Below are positions 45,901 to 58,209 of a stretch of DNA of 64,000 nucleotides, piece by piece. The stretch lies in the NCBI GenBank assembly GCA_007644065.1, contig VJWN01000003.1, positions 496,001 to 560,000 of the forward strand. The letters are read 5' to 3'. How positions within the stretch are numbered: the stretch's first letter is position 1; the number at the start of each line of letters is the position of its first letter. The notes beneath the pieces are model-generated. The model was not told the DNA's origin. It searched no databases and was given only the letters and a program-made list of their open reading frames with translations. This stretch comes from Margaritispora aquatica (lineage: Eukaryota; Ascomycota; Leotiomycetes; Helotiales; Discinellaceae). The translations under genes and the position numbers were made by a program.

Positions 45901-46223
45901 TGTCTCGCTCTCACAGTCGGAAGTGGTCGAAGTGGTCTGGTGCAAAGCCACATCGGTGGCTGCAGGGACGCTTCAGCTGGAACTGTTCGCTAAAGTGATT
46001 TGTGGATTGGTAGGCGTCGAGAGAAGAAGGAGGAAAAGGAGCTAAGAGCGAGGAGAAAGCGGTAGGTGCAGGTAGGTGGATTAGGTCTCTTCTTGGTCTT
46101 GGTCTTGTTCTTAGTTGGGGGGGGGGGGAGAGAAGAGACGAGACAGTCAGATCAAAGACCAGAGACAGATAGGATAGGATTGGATAGGTACTGTAGGCGG
46201 TGAAATCGATATCGAGAAAGATA

Positions 46224-46268
46224 TGTCCTGTATGGATGGATGGATGTATGGATGTATGGATGTATGGG
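46224..46268. repeat. (ATGG)n / atggatgt repeat
   Basis: Tandem atgg and gtatggat units over about 45 bp; no coding meaning. Confidence 0.85.
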
Positions 46269-46915
46269 TGGGTACTTTATCGATCTCTTGATGTGAATCA
46301 AAATCTGGAATCTGGAATCTGGAATCTTGAACCTTGAAGCTTGAAGCTTTGAAGCGGGAGTCGCAGTTCAGAAAAAAGAGCTCGAGCTACCCGCCGTCCG
46401 TAGTCGTCAATCGTCCGTTGTCCGTGTCCGTCGAAAAGGAGAAGGAGCAAGGAGCAAGGATGAGCTCTCGAGAGGTCGAATTCTGGATGAGGTAGGCGTG
46501 ACTTGGAGGTGAGATAGATGGTCGTTGGAAACCTGAAGGTGCCAACCAAACGAAATACTGGAAGAGAAGAAAGAAAGAAAGAAGGAACCCAGAACCCAGA
46601 TTGAAACGAACGACGATGGAATTATTCATGGAATTATTCATGGAAGGCATGTTCCTTCATCCCCTTGTCCTATCTATCCATCCATCTACATACGATCCAT
46701 GTGCACACTCTTTCTTCCCTTCCTTCCCCCCCCCCCCCAGTCAGGAAAAAGACCAATGGAGCATCTCCGCCCGGACATTTTGATCATCTCAATTTGTTCA
46801 TTTGTTCATCTTGTCCTGTACTGGTCGGGTACTTTATGATCGCTGGACAGGACAAGGTAAGGAAGGATACCTGCCTGGTTCTTTCACCAGGCAGGGGTAT
46901 AAACATCCATCCATC

Positions 46916-46975
46916 ACGACCACGACTACGACCACGACCACGACCACCACCATCATCATCATCATCATCATCATT
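46916..46975. repeat. (CGACCA)n then (ATC)n repeat
   Basis: Degenerate cgaccacga units pass into eight atc/cat units; explains the SSSSSSS and DDDDDDD runs in chance frames here. Confidence 0.85.
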
Positions 46976-47332
46976 ACCGAACACCTACCTTACCTACTCA
47001 TTGAATCAACCCCAGGATCAGACAGGGCAGGGCAGTGCATATGGATATTCTCCTCATCCTCAGGTAATACAGATGCAGATAGATCCAGATGCAGATGCAG
47101 GACTTGTGAGTACTCATGATGATGGGTCAACTGCAGAGTACACACGAGAGAAAGTGTCTCTTCTCAGGTCTATGTCCTCTTCTCTCCCTCTCTCCTCCCG
47201 ACCGATTCAGGGCCATAAGGTAAGAAGCATATTAAGGTAAGAAGCACCCAAGCCAGGAAGAGCATAGCATAGCATAGCATCCCTAGGCTGCTTGATGCCC
47301 TGTGCTGTACGGAGGACTCTCCACTGGGGGGG

Positions 47333-47368
47333 GAGTGGTTGTGTGGTTGTGTGGTTGTGTGGTTGTGT
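47333..47368. repeat. (GTGTGGTT)n tandem repeat
   Basis: Four gtgtggtt units; same G/T-rich style as the 45.8 kb array. Confidence 0.85.
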
Positions 47369-49482
47369 GTGCTCACTGCCTCCTATCCTCCACTGCGGTT
47401 CCTTCGTGGTTGAGGTGTGTGGTGTGTGGTGTGTGGTTGTTTCCTTCGTGTGTCTCCCCCCGGCGTTTTAGCGTTTCCGAACATTAGCTGGAGGTAGGGA
47501 TCAAGGTTACCCTGGTCCTTGCTAGCAGCCCTGTCAAATTGTGTTCCCACCCGGCCAGCACGCCAGCAAGGGTCCAAAAATCAAGGCTTTGGATTGGGGG
47601 GGCTTGAAATGGACTAGGAGGAAAGTATTGATTGGATGCTGGTGGATAATGTGGGGATAACGCACGGAATATGACTGGAGATGACTAGATAGAAGGGTGG
47701 ATCCGGACAGGGTGTCGAAAATAGGATTAGTGCAGGCTCAAGGATGCCGGAACTTCCAGACGAGTTATGGTCTGATGGGGACTAGTAGGATACTTGGCAT
47801 CTGCAGGGTCTTGATCATCCCAACCAAACTACCCAGTTTAGGTCTTGTTTTTCTTCTTCTTTTCTTCTGAACAAGGTGGACGATGGTCAAGGATTGTGAG
47901 GATACAAGGACACAGGACTGGAATACATGGACAGGATACATGGATACTTGTCATATCTTTCCACTCAACATTCATCTCATTCAACTCATTCATCTCAGTC
48001 ATCAATCATCAACCACCACCCACTTACTTTATCCAATTCCATTCCATTCCTTTCATTCACTTCCATTTTTGACCTCGTTCTCCAATAAGATGGAAATATA
48101 CTTTACCCCCCCCCTAGTTATAGTTAGTTACATCAGATACCTATCTACGGAGATACTTGGTTGACCTCAACGTTTGCTTTACCAAGTTAAATTAAATTAA
48201 AGTGACATCCAAATAACTACCTCGGTCGCTATAGTTAGAATGTACTATATACGATAGACTATATACGGATTTAACTTACCTAACCTATAACTATAATTTC
48301 CCCTTCTTATTGCTCTTTCAAATTATGATGCTTAACTAATATGTCGCTCTCTCACTTTCCTCTTTCTTTCTTTCTCTCTCTCTCTCTCACACACACACTC
48401 TGCCAAGTATCTTCAACCTCTCTTCCTCTCTCCTCGCACCTGACCCTCACATCCTTACGCCCCCCTTCTCTTCTCTTGTCCTCACTCACTCTCGTCCACC
48501 CCCTGGTCAACACCCCTCCCCCCTGGAATACGCCACTAAATGCAGTCCGGATGCATTGTCAATCAATCACCAGGATTCGCCCGATGTGCAGACCTGCATG
48601 GGCGAGATATGCAGCAAAATCGAGAGCCTGCATTCAACAACCAACCTCCAATTGCATATTGCAGCATAGCAAAGTACACTTGCACTACACTTGCACTACA
48701 CTGTACTGCACTTCCCTTCTCATGTACGAAAATTTGGAATATCATTCAGCCTCTCATACACCAGGAAAACTCACATCATCACTCATCTTCAATTTTCTCA
48801 TTCCAGGCTGGATCTTCCATTCATCGCATCATTGATCCACACGAGAGAATGGGAAGGATAAAGGGACCCCCCCTGTCAGGTACAAAGATACACAAATCAC
48901 GGTGACCTTCCATCATTCGTCAGCCTCGTTCATGAGGTAGGTATACTTGTATCGGTATCTTAATGAGGAGTGGTACTTCGTAACTCTTCACCATACGGAT
49001 GATCCGTTTCCACAGCCTCGGAATGAATTGAACATGTTGTTTGTGTTCAGCTTGCGGATAATATCTTCCTTACCGTGGTACTTTGCCTCAAACAGCATCA
49101 CGTTTCGTTCTCCGTCTTTGCACCTCAGGGTTATGTTCAAGCTGACAGTCGGCTCGAGCCCTGCCCTGCCCAAGACAAAATTACCCGACATCGTTACCAG
49201 ACTCGATTCAACTGTTCCCGATATCTGTGTTTTGTTTGACTTCCCATGGGCTCGGTCGGCACTTGAATCTCACCTCATCTCATCTCGACTGGACCCAATT
49301 CACCTCATCGCTGAATCTGAATCCGAATCCGATATCTATCATGGCACAGATATCTCGTCGCTCCAATTCGGTGTCTATCCTCGTTTCACGGCTCGTTTGA
49401 CTCTATATCGATACTTACCTACCCACAAGTATTTCCTTGTTAATCGGCTGGTAAATAGTGTGTGGTTCGCTTTAGTCATTTG

Positions 49483-50058
49483 ATGAACCGTCCCACTCAG
49501 AACTCAGAGCCAAACTCCTGGGGCTTTTCGCAAGAGTTGATCTTGTGCGAACTAATCTCATTTGCTACGGCTTTCGCAATTGTCAACCCAGCTATGGATA
49601 CGTTGATGAATAGGGGCACCTATCCCGTGCGGTTAATTCATGCTGAGTCCCTCCAACTTCAGCTATTTGCGCGGGTTGCGCAATACGAATCAAAAATTCA
49701 ACCCTTCAACCCCCTGATACCTTGTCCTGCGATACCCTGTCCTGCCTCGATGCCGGTCGCCAAAATCACAAACGCCTTTCCACCTCACGACTCACTTTTG
49801 GGGCCAGAGCGGAAACATGCCATAATTAGACGAGAAACAATTCAATACGCCTCTCAATGGGGCGATGAGGATCAAGGATATCCCATCGATGCACAGTGCA
49901 ACTGCCTCTGCCAGTACTGTAGTAGCACCTACTCATGCCTCTCGTTCGAGCTCCTGCGGTTTATGGGCAATAACAGTTCGCTTTCCATAGAAAGTATGGA
50001 GAGGTGCAATATGATCTACAATCCCTCCATCACAACTGCGATTATGCAAGAAAAGTAG
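49483..50058 (+). other. 191-codon open frame in the desert, status uncertain
   Basis: The frame from ATG 49483 to the stop at 50056-50058 lies in non-repetitive sequence, directly after another open stretch (about 49034-49483) and before a third (50059-50388). It has no domain, signal peptide or membrane segment I recognise; it has a local Cys cluster (CNCLCQYC) and a near repeat (LIPCPAIPCPA). It could be an orphan gene, part of a long noncoding transcript, or chance. Confidence 0.2.
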
Positions 50059-53000
50059 TTGTGTATTGGACTGATAACACGGATAGTGACAAGTCTCGAG
50101 GTCGAATCGCAGGTAATCCGTGAAGCGAATGATCGACGCGTGGGTAGTCGGCGGGTGTGTCAGACATCAAACCGCCATCAATTGGCCCGCCACACACACT
50201 CGGTATGGCAGGATGGCCTTCACGGCGGCCTCCCGAGCTTCTCTGGAACTATGCCATCACCGCTCAGCCAGGTCTCAATCAAGCCGCCGTACTTCGGTTT
50301 TTCAAAATCAAACCCCCCCCCCTGCTACAATAACCGCTCAGAACGGGTTGCGTTCAGAATCATAATACTGAGTACTCGAATAGAATAGCCGAGAGTTATC
50401 GCTGCAGACACACCTTTTCACACTCAAGTGCAACTTCTGCAGCATTATCACGCAGGGGGCGCCATGGACCCAGAAACCAATTGGTAGATCTCATCATGTG
50501 AGAAACCACGTACCAATCATGCAATGGCGCAGAGCCGAATGATCATCAAAACTCGTTGTTGGCACCCAATATGAAAGCGGAGAATCACTGAAATCACTTT
50601 CGCCCGGTTGAGGTGATGATCGGAGGATTCTTCCGCTTCTAGAGGCGCGGTTCTCCTTTTCCAAGGCTTTGAATTCAAACATCACCTTATTACACCTCTG
50701 AATATGGCCGATCTGCTGGAGTTCTTGCCCCAGTTCTCCATTCCATAAGCTGCATCGAAAATCAACATGGATACCTAGTCATGTTTTGCCTGACGACCTT
50801 CAGCCACAGTCGCAGATCAGGAAGATCTTTATGCAGGGACGGACAGGAGGTCAAATTACATGTCTCTTATGTCTTTTTTTTTTCTTTTCCTTCAGTTATC
50901 CCAATCTTGTCCATGCCCTTTGCGTTGCTTTTTGTTCCCACTATCATGTCTCATGAATTGTACGATGATAATCTACTCACTCAATTGGGTGCCCTATCTC
51001 GAAATAGGTATCTGTTTAATCTGGTGGGACTCAATCAACGATTCCAAAAATGCCTATAGCATTCTGTCATAATGAAAGCAACTTTCATTTGTTCAAGTGA
51101 AGCAAGCGAGGATGCCTTTGCCAATCTGCAGAGTCATAGCAAAAAAAAAAACATTTTGCATCTTCTCCACTGGCATCTACATCCAGACTTTCCAATCAAA
51201 ATGCAGAAAGTCGTCAATTGGCTTTCGTTTTACATGGAACTCTCTCCATTCAAGATTTTACAGTAAGACGATATCTTTCACCGTCAAAGCTTTGAATCTG
51301 GCAACGGCATATTATCAGACCATTACACCACAAGATTCGCTAAAGTGTCTGTCTATAAACGCCACAATGGTAGTTTCTCTAGCGAGAAGCCTCTTGGCAT
51401 TGTCACTTCGGCCGTAAATCGAGCAAACGAGTCAAGCGCTGCTAATATCGAGGCCCTATCGATGGTCTGCATGTCAAATATTGCTTGATTAAATCTCGAA
51501 TTTAGTATGTTCTCAACAGCAACAAGTTCCCAAATGATGAAGCTAATGATCTATGAGCTATGAGCTATCAGATTATTCTCCTGCGTGACATCTCATTCAG
51601 CTTGCCATGGAACAATGAAGTCTCTCTCTACCTGCAGGAACCATTCCAAAAGAAAGGAACGCCTGGCCTGTGCAATTCCACGTGCCAACATGCATGCGCA
51701 ATATCAGGCGGTCATTATTCTCTGTGGATAACATTCCAGTCATTCACCCCGTGGCGTGATAACCTCGTAAATCAACCATTCCCCGCCAACTCGGTCACTC
51801 CGATGGATTGATACGTGGCCAATGGGCAAAATGATTTTGCAACACTTCAACGTTTGCCCAGACTCAAAATTCGAGATCACAAATATGATGGCTGCATTGC
51901 TTAACTCTGAGAGCAATGTAAGGCTTGAGAATGTAGGGATTTGAATAGCTTGCAATTACCAAGCATAGATCTCCACGGCGGCACGGCTAACAAACTCGCT
52001 CTTTCCCATCGCTTGGATCTGCTTCCACGTGTATCCCTGGCTATTCTTCAGGGATGCTCGACTGCGGCTCTTGGTTTTTGTTTTTCCCTCCTATCTTTTG
52101 GGCCAACTGCAGATCAATAGTCTACTGACTGCTGGCATACACCTGCTTCTCTGCTCATATCTGGCGTTTTAAACCTGTCAGTACCTTGCGGCGATTTACT
52201 TTTTTACTCAACCGATAGAGCAACAAAACTTAATTTGGAAAGCTGGCCTGGTACTTGGGCTCCCGAGCATCACTTCCCAGCTCTACTGTCCTCCTCGTTG
52301 GAAGATGGACATATCAGATGTAAAGATCTAGACCATGACGGAAGTGTCAGTCTTCAATTACTAATCGGAACCGAGCGTCAAGGCCCTCCCTCTCAGTGCT
52401 CGCCGACTTGGCGCACACCTGCGTCTCATTGAAGCCTATCGTGCTCCCACACCTCCTTTCTTGCCGAAGTTAGCAAATGGGAGGGGAGGGGGGAGGGAGG
52501 AAAAGGCATGTATGTTTTCTTATCCTGCTCGTTCCACCATTTTCCCTGTCTCGTCGAGTGGTCTTCCACCACGTTCAACCGCTTCCAGAAGATCTCCTAT
52601 CTGAGCCTTTTAATGGTTTGATAAGTTGATATGGTTCCTCACCCAAAGTGTCCTCATCTGAATCTTTGATCACGCACGCATTTTCCGTGTCTGACAACAC
52701 AGAAACACAGCAACGCAGAGTCTAAGACTTTGTTCATCTCCCTCATCTCTCATCTCCCATCTCTGCCATCTCAACATCGACACGGCATCTCCCACGCGTC
52801 GTCTCGGTTGCCCTGTGCTTCTTTTGTTGCACTCACGTCCGGAAAACGGAAAATACCCGTGTTCTAGATCTGAGTTCTGTCTTTCGGTGCTGCCATTTCT
52901 TCGCAAGTTTACCCTTCCTCTCCTCATGCATGTCATTGCTCTCGCGGTATCTTCCAGCACTGGGGAATCTCCGTCCGATAGTGTAGTGTCTGTCTTCCAC

Positions 53001-53428
53001 CATACCATACCCATACCCATACCCATACCTCACTTGCTTAGCTTAACCTTGCTTTGAGTGTCTAATCTTTCATCGTGAGATCGGATCTAAGACCCTTGAG
53101 GATTCCTCCCTCCTCATACGCTCGCGACACTTCACCGCCAGTTCTACGTACGCACTCACACACTCTCTTGCTTTCTCTTTGTTTTGCCCGACCAGCGAAG
53201 ACACCCTCAACGTCAGCGTCCACCACCATTTGCTTCGAGAAGCTCTTTTTGTTTTCTTCTTCTTGTTTTCTTTCTTTCATGGCGACAAAAAGAGTTGAGT
53301 TGCGTTAAATTGAGTTGAATGTTCGGCTACTCCCGTCTTCGCTCCTCGTCTTGTCATGTCATGTCTTGTTTCTCTTTCTCTCTCCTCTGGTCTCGGTGAG
53401 AGAACTGTCAATCAGTCTGTCTGTCTGT

Positions 53429-53454
53429 ATACTGTACTGTACTGTACTGTACTG
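53429..53454. repeat. (TACTG)n tandem repeat
   Basis: Five units of tactg. The sequence is the reverse complement of the cagta/gtaca arrays at 36049 and 36633 on the other side of medA. Confidence 0.9.
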
Positions 53455-54062
53455 CCGCCAATTAAGCGAAAATGAAGGTGGCTGGACTGGACCGGTCCAT
53501 TCGCAAGCGAGTGACATGCCATGCCCGTCCACAATGATGGCGCTTGCTTTACTGATCATCACATATTGGCAAATGCAGACAGGTAGAAGTACATCAAAGC
53601 TCTCTTTGCTAGCTATCTATCTCTCTTATTTTTTTTTATATATTTTTTGTGACCAGAAGGGAATAAGTGAGTGAGCGAGTGGTGGACCTGGAAAATCTTT
53701 GAAATTCTTTGGAATTCCTGAATTGAATTGGCATTGCAAGTGCAAGTGGACGTGTGTCGCGGACCTACCTCCTCGTGACTGAGACTTCATTCAAAAAGTC
53801 AAAGCTTCGCTTATGGAGCAAGTACCTTGGCTTTTTCTGGGGCTTGGCGGCTTGCGCTTGCGAGGGGCTGGCTAGGCTGGGTAAGTGAGTGAGTGAGGCA
53901 CATACCAACTCTCTAACTAAATCTGTTCTGCCTTGGCCTTGAATTTGAACTTGGACTTGGTATGTACGTATGCTATGGTATGGCATGGCATGGCATGTGT
54001 GGGGACCGCCCGCCTCAAGCGAATGCGAAGTTTCTCTCTCCCCCTTGACTGACATGTCGTAG

Positions 54063-54105
54063 CTGGCTAGCTAGCTAGATAGTTAGTTAGTTAGCTAGCT
54101 AGCGT
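54063..54105. repeat. (GCTA/GTTA)n tandem repeat
   Basis: About ten 4-nt units of gcta, gata or gtta, partly self-complementary (tagctagcta). Confidence 0.85.
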
Positions 54106-54250
54106 CTCTGGATCTGGTTGACTGCTGGGACTGACTGGGGCTGGGGTCGGGGAGGTGTGGGTTTGGGTTTGGGGGTGTCTGTAATACATACAATCCAGCT
54201 TACCTTGGAAAGAGATGTTGGGTTATTGGTACGTGCCTTTTTGCATAGAT

Positions 54251-54303
54251 TTGTGCTGTGTTGTATTGTATTGTATTGTGCTGTGCTGTATTGTGCTGTG
54301 CTG
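54251..54303. repeat. (TTGTA/CTGTG)n 5-nt repeat
   Basis: Alternating ttgta and ctgtg units over about 50 bp, related to the tactg theme. Confidence 0.85.
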
Positions 54304-54539
54304 GCACTAGGCTGGGCTGGGCTGGGCTGGGTGACCTAGGCTGAGCTCTGCCCAAGCAGGTAATGCAAGTAATGCAAACGGGTTGCGTGTCGAGCTCCTT
54401 CCTTCCTTCCTTCATTCCTTCCTCCGAGGCTCGATTTGTTGTTTTCACTCACTGCTAGCTTGCTAGCTAGCTCATTGGCGAGCTTTTCTTTGCTTTGCTA
54501 TATTTTACTTGGAGCCGCCGCAGTAAGAGAGAAAGAGAC

Positions 54540-54560
54540 AGAGAGAGAGAGAGAGAGAGA
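54540..54560. repeat. (GA)n microsatellite
   Basis: About ten ga units, purine strand on plus. Confidence 0.9.
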
Positions 54561-55260
54561 ATTTTAGTGGTTGGTTTGATCTTTTGGCATTTTCATGCAT
54601 GGCATGGCGTAGTCTTCTTTCTTTCTCCTGGACGTATCGAAGTATCTATTTATCTAGCTGCATACATACATGCATGAATGCATGCATGTCTTCGGGCGCT
54701 AATGGCCATTGTCATTTTCATTTTCATTTTCATTCCTATTCCTTCGAGTTTGAGGCTGTGAGGCTCTGGTGAGAGTTGGAGGCTTTGAAGCTTTGAGGCT
54801 CTGGTCGATCTCTACGCTCTACGCTCTACGCTCTACGTTTCGGGCGCTGCGTTCTGGGCTACGCGTTGGGTTCTGGGCTCTGGGTTCTGGGTTCTGGGCT
54901 CTGGGAGGATGGAGAGTGGGTGGGTGGAGAGTTGGGGGATAGTTGGAACGCGGAGCGCTGAGCCTAGTCATGTAAATGTAAATGTAAATGCATACTGTGG
55001 AGTTTAGAGATGTCTAGCCGGAGTGGGAGGGGCCGGTGAATGAGTAGAGGAGAGGAGAGGAGAGGCTCTGTTTAAGTGAGTGAGTGTGGAAGAGGCTCCG
55101 CGCCCTGTTCATCCTGAATCCTAAATCTTGAATCCTAAGCGATCGAGAGGGGAAGAGAAGGGAGGGGAGCGAGAAGGGGGGGGTTTCTCTGTTCGATCAT
55201 GGTTCTTCTTTGTTCTTGTCCTTTTGAGCTTACCCTACCCTACCCTATTGTGCCTTTTCT

Positions 55261-55263
<3 letters not shown>

Positions 55264-55296
<33 letters not shown>
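55264..55296. repeat. (GT)n microsatellite
   Basis: About sixteen gt units followed directly by a gagaga run; potential Z-DNA former. Confidence 0.9.
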
Positions 55297-58209
55297 AGAG
55301 AGAGAGAGTCGTGCTGCGGCTATCGCGAGTGATTCGCTGATTTATGGACTTGGACTTGGTCATGGTCATGGCAGCTTCTAGATATACGTAGAGGTGTATT
55401 TATGTAGAGATGCTAACGATTCCTTTGACCTCGCTAACTTGATTGCATATGAGGGAGTTGATTAACTACGACTTCCCTTCCCTCGTATAAGATATACGAT
55501 ATGTCGATAAGTACCTTGGATCTTGGAACCATTTAAGCAGAGCCCTTAATTACGTGATTGATGTCCTAGCTGGTTTACATGTATATTGTTTAGTTCACTT
55601 GCAACACAAGAAAGTAGATAAGGTAGGTTTCTGTGTCACTGGCTGATTGAATGAACACTCAACCGAAGTAACCTACCTACCTGATTAGCCCGGTAGAGAA
55701 TGAGGTAAAATAATACATTTGGTGGGGACGTGGAATAAACTGGAAGGCGAGAGTAGAGAGTGGAGAATAAAGAATAGAGAATGGGAAATGCAAGCTACCA
55801 TAAACTAGCTGTTTCCGGGGAAAGCACATCATATCGCACCATCGCTATAACGAAAGGCTGGTAAATCCACCTAAGGTAAACAGTCCGAGGGTCGTGAGAT
55901 ATACCTACCCAGCGTGTTATTATCCTGAAATCAACCCACAGACTAACTAAAGCTACCTGAGTTACGCTACCTACGCTATCTTACAGAAGAAGAGTCACGT
56001 CAACGGCGGGGAAGGGCCGAACGGAAGAGTCAAGCGGAAGAGTTAGGCGGAAGATTCAAAGGTCAGAGTCAAGCGGAAGAGTCAGAGGGACATGATCTGA
56101 TCGAAATGAAAGAGGTCAGTGAGGTCAGTGAGGTCAAAGAGGTACCGTTTTTGTCTTTGTTTGGCAGTTGGTAGCTAGTAGTTAGTAGCAACGGTTGTAA
56201 GGCAAGTCAAGTACAAGTCAAGTCGGTGGTGTTGTGGGTCGTGGGTTTTGGTAGCGCGAAGTCGGTGGTACGATGGGATGGGATGGGGAAGAAGAGGAGG
56301 AGAGAGTGGAGAGAGGAGTGAGAGCAGGTGGGGATTGCTAATGTAGGCAGGTACGTGCTAGTGTTGGTTGTGCTGCTTGATCTACGATCCAGCACCTCAA
56401 TGACTCGTTCATCTGATGTGTACTGATCTGCTCTGATCTGCAGCAGGAAGGCGGGAGATCGTCCCGTGTAATCACGATCGTCATATGATCCAGCGTGATA
56501 TGAGCGTGATATTGATATTGATATTGGTATTGATTTCTTGGCCTGTGGTAATTTCACCTGTGTTGTTTTGTAAATGAGTGAGTGAGTGACTCGTGAATTT
56601 CTGTCTGTAGGATAGCTTGGAGGAATGTCGTCGGCGGCGTGGGTGGGAAATTTCGTAATTTTGTTTAGTGAAGAAGAATTTGATCTACCTTGGAGTAGTG
56701 GAGCCGCGCCGGTATAGCTATTAACGAAGCGAAGGAAGGGGAAAATAGCTCTATGTTCACGAGTGCGGGTATGAGAAATGCCGGGGGGTTCGGTTGGCTT
56801 TGAACGAGATGATGAGACTTGTTGTCTTTGCTGTGTATGTCTGCTAAGTAAGTTGAGTGAGGTACAGAGGATGGATAGTTATGGAAATTTTAGCAAGTGG
56901 ATTCACATTCGCTTTTTGGGGGGTCTCGCAAAACGAGGCTTTGTTGGCTAGGCATTGGATGTTCTAATGACTTAGTTCGACTGTATCACTACCACTACTA
57001 TGACTAAAACCATGATCATCATAATATTACTTCTAACTCGGGGAGAAGAATCGGATTTGAGAATTTTAGATGGATAAATCCCTCGCAGGAATAGATCAAA
57101 AGTTATCTCTATATCGTTGTTAAAAGAGAAACAAATAGGGAAAAAAAAACAAGCAGGACTCGAGTGTTCTAAGATGTTAGGTATATTCTTGTCGTCCGAT
57201 CGCTGCTTTTTACATGTGCAAGTGCAAGTGTATACAATCTACATTTCCATCGTCTTTCGTCAATATTAAGCTCAAGCTCTTTTTTTTTTTGGAGAGGGAA
57301 GGGTTGGATACGTCGCACAATTTACATATCTCTCCATGCTAGAAATCTAACTCACTCGCTGATGTCGAGAAAAGGAAGAAGGGTGAGCGGAAAGTTGGAA
57401 CGAGTCAGAATGGAGAAGTGAAAGTGAAAGTGAATGATAAGTGAGTAAGTTAGTAAGCGAGAGTGAATGAATCTGAGAACGAGATGGATAAGAGAGTTTT
57501 GGTCTTGATTAGCTGACAGTATCGTATCATGCATCTAAACGTACCAATTAATATCTCTAGATGGCATCTCAACCTCACCTTACCTTGCCTTGCCTTATCT
57601 ATATGTTGATGCTCATTAGGCAAGCACGTAAGTAAGTTTCAGGCCACGAAGCGATCAGCGAGTGTGTGTTCTTCTCAGGATGGAATGAGACAGTTCAGAT
57701 TCACCTGCTCAGTGAAGTGAAGTGAGGAGTGCTGATAAAAGGGAGATCGGACGGTATCTGAACATACCTACATCTTTGAACAGAACAGAAGGGTTGGGAA
57801 ATGGAGGTGATTTGATCTAGCGAGGAGGTGGGGAAATTGATTTACAGTTCCATTGACTGAACGAGATGGATGGGTCAGGACAGGCATAGAGAGGCTTCAG
57901 AGCCAGGAGCTGGATATTACTCGAGTTATCTAGGGTGAGCTAAAGCGTTGTAGTATGGTGTAAATTCCGAGGGGAAATGTTGAGTATATTTGCTACTTAT
58001 CTAGGTTGATTTTCACTTCGAGGACTTGCCTATCTATCTCCTCACATAGCATGTAGTGCATAGCAAGTTTTCATACGGTGTCAAACGAAAGAATTGAAAT
58101 TCTAAGTCACAAGAAAATTTGGAATATGATGTACAAACCGCTACCAAAAACTCCCAGCCCAACGCTCGCTAAATCGAAATTGAAATTGAAGATGGAAATG
58201 GAAATGGAA

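Larger units (their letters stand above)
43600..58209. other. 14.6 kb gene-poor region upstream of medA
   Basis: No convincing protein gene is seen. The sequence is a patchwork of short tandem repeats, homopolymers and ordinary unique DNA. The 43.6-44.5 kb part on the minus strand reads like a fungal 5' UTR. About 48.9-52.4 kb is the least repetitive and holds some longer open frames (see 49483). GT, GA, ATGG, TATGTGTGG and TACTG arrays crowd 45.4-48.5 kb and 53.3-55.3 kb. The far right should hold the downstream side of the 58.2 kb transporter. Confidence 0.7.

Noticed and set aside
45502..45993. 163-codon plus and 144-codon minus open frames
   Set aside because: Both result from the stop-free 9-nt minisatellite and GT tract; the peptides are simple repeats.
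46665..47240. 191-codon plus-strand frame
   Set aside because: Made largely of microsatellite products (Arg-Pro and Ser runs) and has no domain.
48947..49483. 178-codon plus-strand frame as a gene by itself
   Set aside because: Its first methionine comes from a TTG; after the real ATG the peptide has no recognisable feature. Kept only as part of the open-frame cluster finding.
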